19,365 nucleotides of DNA from Christensenella sp. UBA7584 (GTDB taxonomy: Bacteria > Bacillota > Clostridia > Christensenellales > UBA1242), in assembly GCA_002477805.1 (NCBI GenBank), contig DLKQ01000016.1, forward strand, positions 12,023-31,387. Direction: 5' to 3'. Below, one piece after another: positions 15,016 to 19,365 of this stretch. Within the stretch, counting starts at the first letter, position 1. Each line of letters begins with the position of its first letter. The translations under genes were made by a program, and so were the position numbers. The notes below the pieces were generated by a model, which saw nothing but the letters and a program-made list of their open reading frames with translations, made no database searches and had not been told where the DNA came from.

Positions 15016-15032
15016 AATTTCCTTACATACTT
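15002..15032 (+). promoter_or_regulatory. Candidate sigma-G/sigma-F-type promoter of spoIVB
   Basis: TGAAAA (15002-15007) and CATACTT (15026-15032) with an 18-base spacer resemble the sigma-G consensus (about TGAATA, 17-18, CATACTA). The -35 is in the end of recN. In B. subtilis spoIVB is transcribed in the forespore by sigma-F and sigma-G, which fits. A TATAAT at 15034-15039 lacks a -35 partner and is a weaker alternative. Confidence 0.5.
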
Positions 15033-15076
15033 TTATAATATTTTAAAAAACTATATTCTAAGGAGTATATTTTTTT

Positions 15077-16087
15077 ATGTTTGCAAAAAAAGTAAAGATA
15101 TTTTTAATCTGCTGTGCTGTGATTGTTTGTAATTTTTACTTCACGCCAATAACGGAAAATGGTGTATTTACTTCTTCGAATTTAATGGCTTTGCCACAAA
15201 AAGTTTTTCTTGGCGGTGATGTTGTTGGTTTTGAATATCAAAGTGTTGGTGTGCTTGTTACATCAAATGAAAAAAATTTAGTGAAGAAAAATCGAATTCA
15301 GGCTGGCGATATTATTATTAAAATAAACGATTTAGACGTAAATACTGCAGAAGAGATAAGTACTGCTTTAAATGGTGACAATGCGGGCGAAGATGTAAAG
15401 TTGACACTTATACGTGATGATAAAAAAATGGTATTAGATTTTACTCCAACATTTGATATTTTTGCAAACGAATATAAGTTAGGGGTTTGGGTAAAAGATA
15501 CTGTGAGTGGAATAGGTACTGTTACATACATAACACACGATAACAAATTTGGTGCTTTAGGACATCCAATTTCTGATAGCTCTACTGGTAAAAATCTAAG
15601 TGTGAAAACGGGAAAAGTTTATAATTGTAATATCTTAGGAATTAACAGAGGAGGGCGAGGTGTTCCAGGTGAGCTTAGGGGTGTAATTTCTAAAAGAAAT
15701 GTTATAGGTGCTGTAAAAAAAGTGAATGAGTTTGGTGTGTATGGAAATGTTGATAGTAATTTTGTGTCAGATAAAAAACTCATTGATATTGGTGGAAGAA
15801 AAGTAGCAAAGCCAGGAAAGGCTGTAATTTATTCATCTATAGATGGAAAAAATATTAAGCCTTATAATATTCAAATAATTAAAACAAATTATCAATCGGT
15901 CTCTGATGAAAAAAGTTTGGTGTTTAAAATAACTGATAAGGAATTGATAGAAAAAACCGGTGGGATACTTCAAGGAATGAGTGGAAGTCCTATCGTTCAA
16001 AATGGTAAATTGATTGGTGCGGTTACTCACGTTTTTTTAAATGATTCAACAAAAGGATTTGGTCTGTACATTGATTGGATGATGTAA
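15077..16087 (+). CDS. spoIVB: SpoIVB signalling serine peptidase (PDZ, S55 family)
   Basis: SpoIVB is made in the forespore, exported to the intermembrane space and cleaves SpoIVFA to activate sigma-K processing. The 336-residue product has an N-terminal membrane anchor or signal (about 5-23) and the family motif L-P-x-K-V-F-L-G-G at 39-47. A PDZ domain (about 50-125, with the I-Q-A-G-D-I-I-I-K-I-N core) and the S55 peptidase domain follow: H163 in G-A-L-G-H-P-I-S-D, the catalytic Ser in G-M-S-G-S-P (S302) and the family tail G-A-V-T-H-V-F-L-N-D. It is shorter than B. subtilis SpoIVB (about 425 residues), mainly before the PDZ domain. SD AGGAG lies 11 bases before the ATG, longer than usual. 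spoIVB next to spo0A is conserved across spore formers. Confidence 0.95.
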   Translation: MFAKKVKIFLICCAVIVCNFYFTPITENGVFTSSNLMALPQKVFLGGDVVGFEYQSVGVLVTSNEKNLVKKNRIQAGDIIIKINDLDVNTAEEISTALNGDNAGEDVKLTLIRDDKKMVLDFTPTFDIFANEYKLGVWVKDTVSGIGTVTYITHDNKFGALGHPISDSSTGKNLSVKTGKVYNCNILGINRGGRGVPGELRGVISKRNVIGAVKKVNEFGVYGNVDSNFVSDKKLIDIGGRKVAKPGKAVIYSSIDGKNIKPYNIQIIKTNYQSVSDEKSLVFKITDKELIEKTGGILQGMSGSPIVQNGKLIGAVTHVFLNDSTKGFGLYIDWMM

Positions 16088-16324
16088 GAAAACTTTTTTA
16101 AAATATATAAACAATTTTGTAAATAATTTGTTTTTTGTACTTAGTTTAAAGTATATTGAATATTGCAAATTTTTCGTAAAATTGAAAAAAATTGCTTTTT
16201 ATATATTAAAATCACGCTTTTTTCATTTTTTATTTATATATTTTTTACACTTTATAATATTTTATATATAAATATAGGGGTGAAATTTAAATTAAAAATT
16301 TTTTAAAATATTTTAAAAAAATGC
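16088..16324. other. AT-rich spacer between spoIVB and the spo0A promoter
   Basis: No ORF with a credible SD is present. A weak hairpin AAACAA/TTGTTT (about 16107-16134) followed by T residues may end spoIVB transcription but is nearly GC-free. The rest is runs of A and T with an isolated TATAAT (16253-16258) lacking a -35 and an AGGGGTGA (about 16276-16282) that leads only to a few sense codons. I see no clear 0A box (TGTCGAA) and no sigma-H promoter. It may act as an upstream A/T element for the spo0A promoter. Confidence 0.4.
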
Positions 16325-16354
16325 TTGACTTTTTAAAAAATGATGTGATATAAT
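16325..16354 (+). promoter_or_regulatory. Extended -10 sigma-A promoter of spo0A
   Basis: TTGACT (16325-16330) and a perfect TATAAT (16349-16354) with an 18-base spacer, plus TGA immediately before the -10 (TGn extended). A start near 16361 gives a leader of about 30 bases holding the perfect anti-SD complement AAGGAGGTGA (16376-16385) 6 bases before the ATG. Both transcription and translation signals are near consensus, implying strong vegetative expression. Confidence 0.85.
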
Positions 16355-16391
16355 GCGAGTAATAAAATAAAAAGTAAGGAGGTGAAGGGGG

Positions 16392-17183
16392 ATGAATGCT
16401 GTTTATTTTTTCGATGAAAATGGCAACATTGATTACAACTTAAAATCGTATTTAAATTCCTTTGGTGTTGAACTTGATTATGAAACAAGACTTTCAAATT
16501 TTTTAACAAAGGTGGTTGTTTTAAAACCTGGTATTGTTTTTATTGATCCAAATTTGCCAAGTTTAAAATTTTTTATAGAGGGGCTTTTTCATAAAAACTC
16601 ACCATTTTATGTTCCTCTTGTAATTTGTTTGCAAGATGATAAAAAAGATACAATTAGGATTGATTTGGAAAATTTCCTTTCATTAAAAATGAGTGACAAA
16701 GCAAAAGTATTGCCAGAATTATTTGAAATGGCAGAAATTAAAAGGAAGAATTATATGCAAAAAGTATTATATCCATTTACAAAGTTTGATGATGTGACAA
16801 ACATACTTTTAAAGGTCGGTTTTGCTATAAAGAATAGAGGAACAATTTATCTAAAAGATTGTATCACAACTTATCTAAATGATATAGGTAAATTTAGTTA
16901 TTCAGTTGGTAAGGTGTTTCCAACAATTGCCTCACAACACGCAACCAATATTGCAAATATTGAAAGATGTATTAGGATTACGATTGACAACGTTTGGAAA
17001 AATATAGACACAGAAAAAGTTGGTCAACTTTTAGAAACCGACCCAATCTTTTTTGAGCACAAGCCAACAGTTCGTGAAATAATAGTTTATATTGGAGAAC
17101 TAGTTTTGGCAAAAGCAAAAGAAAGTCTTTTTCAACGAGAAATAAATCTAGACAAATATAAAATGCTTGGTATAAAAGATTAA
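16392..17183 (+). CDS. spo0A: Sporulation master regulator Spo0A with a divergent receiver domain
   Basis: The C-terminal half (about 136-240) matches the Spo0A DNA-binding domain: L-L-x-x-[VI]-G-F at 139-144, K-V-F-P-T-I-A at 174-180 (K-V-L-Y-P-D-I-A in B. subtilis) and a recognition helix N-I-E-R-C-I-R at 189-195, keeping E-R-x-I-R. P-T-V-R-E-I-I then begins the last helices, followed by an extra tail of about 25 residues. The N-terminal domain (1-115) is receiver-sized but barely conserved: D8-E9 fit the acidic pair and D52 (F-I-D-P-N-L-P) the phosphorylated Asp. The conserved Thr/Ser after strand 4 appears replaced by Q81 (V-I-C-L-Q-D-D); the conserved Lys may be K99, closer than normal. 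Position after spoIVB supports spo0A. Phosphorelay competence is uncertain. Confidence 0.88.
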   Translation: MNAVYFFDENGNIDYNLKSYLNSFGVELDYETRLSNFLTKVVVLKPGIVFIDPNLPSLKFFIEGLFHKNSPFYVPLVICLQDDKKDTIRIDLENFLSLKMSDKAKVLPELFEMAEIKRKNYMQKVLYPFTKFDDVTNILLKVGFAIKNRGTIYLKDCITTYLNDIGKFSYSVGKVFPTIASQHATNIANIERCIRITIDNVWKNIDTEKVGQLLETDPIFFEHKPTVREIIVYIGELVLAKAKESLFQREINLDKYKMLGIKD

Positions 17184-17203
17184 CATTTTACATATTTTGT
17201 AGT

Positions 17204-17848
17204 ATGTATAAAGGTCGCAAATTTTCAAGACAAAGTGCAATGTTCAAAATTTCAATTTGTGAACATTTTGCAAAATATAAATGGTTTTACCTGATATTAG
17301 GTTCGGTCTGTTTGGCGGGACTTATTATTGGGTTTTTTGTTGGTTTTAACAGAGCTGAAAATTTAAAACTTGATGATTTGCCAGACTCTGTTTTACTTTC
17401 TTATATAAATAAAGAAATTGCAAACACTTCAGTTTTCTTTTCAAGAGTTTTTTCCTTTCTGGGAATTTTGATTTTGGTTTGGGTTACAAACTGTAAACCA
17501 TTTTTATGTTTTATAACATTTATTACAATTTTATATAGAGCTTTTTTAATCGGTATAAATTGTTCAATTTTAATTATCCTTTACCAAGTTGGTGGGGTAA
17601 TAAATGTTGTGTTAATTTTTCTTCCTGTTCATCTAATTGTGCTTTTTGCACTGCTTGTTTGGTCATCAATATGTTTGTATAGCAATTTTGCGAATAAAAA
17701 CCTTGGATATAATATTTTAAGTGTTGACTTTATTAGATGTAAGAAAACTACTTTCTTGATTGTGGTTATTATTGCAGTTTGTGCATATGCCTTGGAAACA
17801 ATCCTTTTACCTTATTTAACTTCGGCTGTTTTTATTGGTGTAAATTAG
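17204..17848 (+). CDS. spoIIM: SpoIIM-like (DUF95) membrane protein
   Basis: SpoIIM, with SpoIID and SpoIIP, forms the mother-cell engulfment machine. The 214-residue product (B. subtilis SpoIIM is of similar size) has a basic start, a first membrane helix at about 29-49 and a soluble loop (50-80). Helices at about 81-98, 104-126, 128-155 and 183-213 follow. Family-like features are Y-R-A-F-L-I-G-I-N after the third helix, F-L-P-V-H-L-I before the fourth and Y-A-L-E-T-I-L-L-P-Y-L near the end (F-V-E-A-F-V-S-P-V-L in B. subtilis). It lies 20 bases after spo0A in a sporulation cluster. No SD is visible before the ATG at 17204, and none clearly before an in-frame ATG at 17240, so the start is uncertain. 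Assignment rests on layout plus context; other DUF95 roles are possible. Confidence 0.6.
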   Translation: MYKGRKFSRQSAMFKISICEHFAKYKWFYLILGSVCLAGLIIGFFVGFNRAENLKLDDLPDSVLLSYINKEIANTSVFFSRVFSFLGILILVWVTNCKPFLCFITFITILYRAFLIGINCSILIILYQVGGVINVVLIFLPVHLIVLFALLVWSSICLYSNFANKNLGYNILSVDFIRCKKTTFLIVVIIAVCAYALETILLPYLTSAVFIGVN

Positions 17849-17903
17849 TTTTTATACATAAAAGCTAAAAAAAGGCAAATCATAAATGCAAAGGAGAAAA
17901 ATT

Positions 17904-19073
17904 ATGTCACTAAAAAAATGTAAGTATGTATGCTTTTTTGCCTTTGTCTGTATGCTTAGTTTGATTTTTATTGAGCCAGTAGTCTCTGTTTCGGCGTTTG
18001 AAAATCTAACGCCAAATTCGAAATCATCAATTCTTGTTGAGTATGGTACTGGAGAAATCTTAGCTGAAAATAATTCAACTGAAAAAATGCCAATAGCCAG
18101 CGTTACAAAACTTATGACGATTTTACTTACACTTGAAAGTATTAAAAATGGAAAACTTGACTTGGAGCAAAGTGTTATAGCAAGTGAAAATTCTGCTGGT
18201 ATGGGTGGCTCGCAAGTTTTTATTGACGCCAATGCGGAGTATGAGGTAAAAAACTTACTTAAGGCAGTAATTGTGGCTTCTGCAAATGATGCCTCAGTCT
18301 GTCTTGCTGAAACAATTGCTGGGAGTGAGGAAAACTTTGTTCAACTTATGAACAAAAAAGCTGGTGAACTTGGACTTGAAAACACTAATTATCAAAACTG
18401 TACAGGTTTGCCAGCACCATCGCAGTATTCTTGTGCAAAAGATGTTGCAACAATAATGAAAGAACTTGTAAAATATCCACTTTATTTTGAAATTAGCGGA
18501 ATTTGGATGGAAGATTTTGAGCATCCTAGTGGTCGAGTTACAGGAATGGCAAACACAAACAAACTCATTAAATTTTATAATGGGTGTGATGCTGGGAAAA
18601 CTGGTTCTACAAACGAGGCTGGGTTCTGTCTGGCTAGCACAGCAAAGAGGGCTGATATGAGGCTGATTTCAGTTGTGCTTGGGGCAAAAACTAGTAAAGA
18701 GCGATTTGCTGATGCTTCGAATTTATTAAATTGGGGTTTTAATAATTATCAAAGCGTGAAAGTTGTGGATAAAACTACTAATTTAGCGGAAAATATAAAT
18801 TTACAAAAAGCAAAAGAGAACAACCTGGTTTTAAATGCTGAAGAAGATTTTTACGCAATTTCAAAGAAAGGTGAGAGTTCACAATTCGAGGTGAATATGG
18901 AAATTCCAGAAAAACTCAATGCTCCATTAAAGGCGGGTGATGTTGTTGGAAAACTCTTAATCACAAAAAATGGAGAGGTTAAAAAGGAAATTGCAGTTGT
19001 TGTATGTCAAGATGTTCAAGCTTTGGGATTCTTTGGAACATTTAAAAATATTTTAAGCAAATGGAATTTGTAA
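17904..19073 (+). CDS. dacF: D-alanyl-D-alanine carboxypeptidase (DacF/PBP5-like)
   Basis: Low-molecular-weight class C penicillin-binding proteins remove the terminal D-Ala from peptidoglycan stem peptides outside the membrane. The 389-residue product has a signal peptide (hydrophobic about 10-30), the active-site motif S-V-T-K at 66-69, S-A-N at 126-128 and K-T-G at 232-234. A PBP5-type C-terminal beta domain (about 285-365, V-V-D-K-T-T-N-L-A ... L-K-A-G-D-V-V-G) and a short hydrophobic/amphipathic tail for membrane attachment follow. The ATG at 17904 is used because AAGGAG (17891-17896) precedes it by 7 bases; an in-frame ATG at 17886 lies upstream of that SD. In B. subtilis dacF is forespore-expressed and joined to spoIIA; here its neighbours are spo0A and the spoIIM-like gene, so a sporulation role is likely but not proven. 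Confidence 0.9.
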   Translation: MSLKKCKYVCFFAFVCMLSLIFIEPVVSVSAFENLTPNSKSSILVEYGTGEILAENNSTEKMPIASVTKLMTILLTLESIKNGKLDLEQSVIASENSAGMGGSQVFIDANAEYEVKNLLKAVIVASANDASVCLAETIAGSEENFVQLMNKKAGELGLENTNYQNCTGLPAPSQYSCAKDVATIMKELVKYPLYFEISGIWMEDFEHPSGRVTGMANTNKLIKFYNGCDAGKTGSTNEAGFCLASTAKRADMRLISVVLGAKTSKERFADASNLLNWGFNNYQSVKVVDKTTNLAENINLQKAKENNLVLNAEEDFYAISKKGESSQFEVNMEIPEKLNAPLKAGDVVGKLLITKNGEVKKEIAVVVCQDVQALGFFGTFKNILSKWNL

Positions 19074-19096
19074 AAACTAAATGTAATTTGCTATTT

Positions 19097-19130
19097 AAGT
19101 TAGGAAGGAATGATTCCTTCCTAATTTTTA
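19097..19130 (+). terminator. Strong rho-independent terminator after dacF
   Basis: TTAGGAAGGAA (19100-19110) pairs perfectly with TTCCTTCCTAA (19114-19124) around a 3-base loop, extendable by A-T and G-U pairs at the base, and is followed by TTTTT (19125-19129). It lies 24 bases after the dacF stop and closes the sporulation cluster. Confidence 0.9.
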
Positions 19131-19365
19131 TTGATAGGTATTATAATTAACAGTTAGTGTGGTTTGTTTTATTAGCTCAGCTAAAACAAAGATTTTTGGT
19201 AAAATTTGTGATTTAGTATCGTAGCAAGACTATATGAATAATAAAATATGTTTATGTTTCTATATATAATACAAATAAAAAAGTTGAGTTTTTAAAAAAG
19301 TAAATTTCAGCCTAATAAAAAACTGAGTAAAACCAAGGAAAATATTTTTTGAAAAATACGCTTCA
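19131..19365. other. Non-coding tail with no recognised gene
   Basis: About 235 AT-rich bases follow the dacF terminator. No ORF with an SD was found on either strand. A TATAAT at 19265-19270 has no credible -35. A small imperfect hairpin surrounds TTAGC-TCA-GCTAA (19172-19184). The end of the window may cut into the leader of a next gene. Confidence 0.4.

Noticed and set aside
16107..16134. AAACAA/TTGTTT hairpin after spoIVB as a terminator
   Set aside because: Only 6 bp with a 13-base loop and almost no GC; too weak to list as a separate terminator, mentioned only in the spacer entry.
16276..16354. AGGGGTGA followed by short frames (GTG about 16279, ATG 16321) as a possible leader peptide before spo0A
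   Set aside because: The frames run for ten codons or fewer, and the ATG at 16321 overlaps the spo0A promoter itself.
17852..18232. 126-codon open frame on the - strand over the start of dacF
   Set aside because: Antisense to the signal peptide and SxxK region of a clear carboxypeptidase; no SD.
19173..19180. TAGCTCAG, the D-arm motif typical of tRNA genes
   Set aside because: No matching D-stem, anticodon arm, T-arm (GGTTCGA) or acceptor stem follows; the motif is part of a small imperfect hairpin.
19265..19270. TATAAT near the window end as a promoter
   Set aside because: No -35-like hexamer at 16-18 bases and no downstream gene visible; common by chance in AT-rich sequence.

Overview
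The window (about 19.4 kb, AT-rich, every recognisable gene on the + strand) looks like chromosome from an endospore-forming, low-GC Firmicute of the clostridial type. The evidence is a complete spoIIIA operon, a spoIVB-spo0A-spoIIM-like-dacF cluster, strong AGGAGG-type ribosome binding sites, and gene neighbours seen widely in Clostridia (asp23-nusB-xseA-xseB ... argR-recN-spoIVB-spo0A). I cannot name the genus from sequence alone. No mobile element, CRISPR array, rRNA or tRNA was seen.

Layout. (1) 1-4759: end of a translation/RNA-processing operon: infB (5' end outside the window), rbfA, a DHH phosphoesterase (nrnA-like), truB, and an endonuclease IV-like TIM-barrel gene where other genomes often carry ribF. 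It closes with a rho-independent terminator; a second terminator-like hairpin lies between infB and rbfA. (2) 4800-9637: the eight-gene spoIIIA operon (AA to AH) behind a sigma-E-like promoter. It encodes the mother-cell half of the channel linking mother cell and forespore. (3) 9638-11944: a sigma-A promoter, an Asp23/Gls24 gene, a terminator, then overlapping nusB-xseA-xseB. (4) 11960-12617: a small membrane protein resembling the DUF21/CorB transmembrane domain, with an unusually short leader. (5) 12618-15015: argR behind a promoter crowded with four related ARG-box-like sequences, then recN, whose -35 box lies inside the argR terminator. (6) 15002-19130: spoIVB with a forespore-type promoter, an AT-rich spacer, spo0A with its own extended -10 sigma-A promoter, a SpoIIM-like membrane protein, and a D-Ala-D-Ala carboxypeptidase, closed by a strong terminator. 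The last 235 bases hold no gene I can support.

How the genes fit together. Spo0A is the master regulator of sporulation entry. SpoIIM belongs to the engulfment machinery, SpoIIIA builds the feeding-tube/signalling channel, SpoIVB is the forespore protease that triggers sigma-K processing, and DacF-type carboxypeptidases trim cortex or wall peptidoglycan. ArgR, RecN, XseAB, NusB, TruB, RbfA and IF-2 are housekeeping neighbours.

I found no clearly novel multi-gene system. The most unusual items are a Spo0A with a divergent receiver domain but well-kept DNA-binding domain, the array of four ArgR-operator-like sites in alternating orientation at argR, and several compact regulatory overlaps (terminator/promoter sharing, a near-leaderless gene, a terminator just ahead of nusB).
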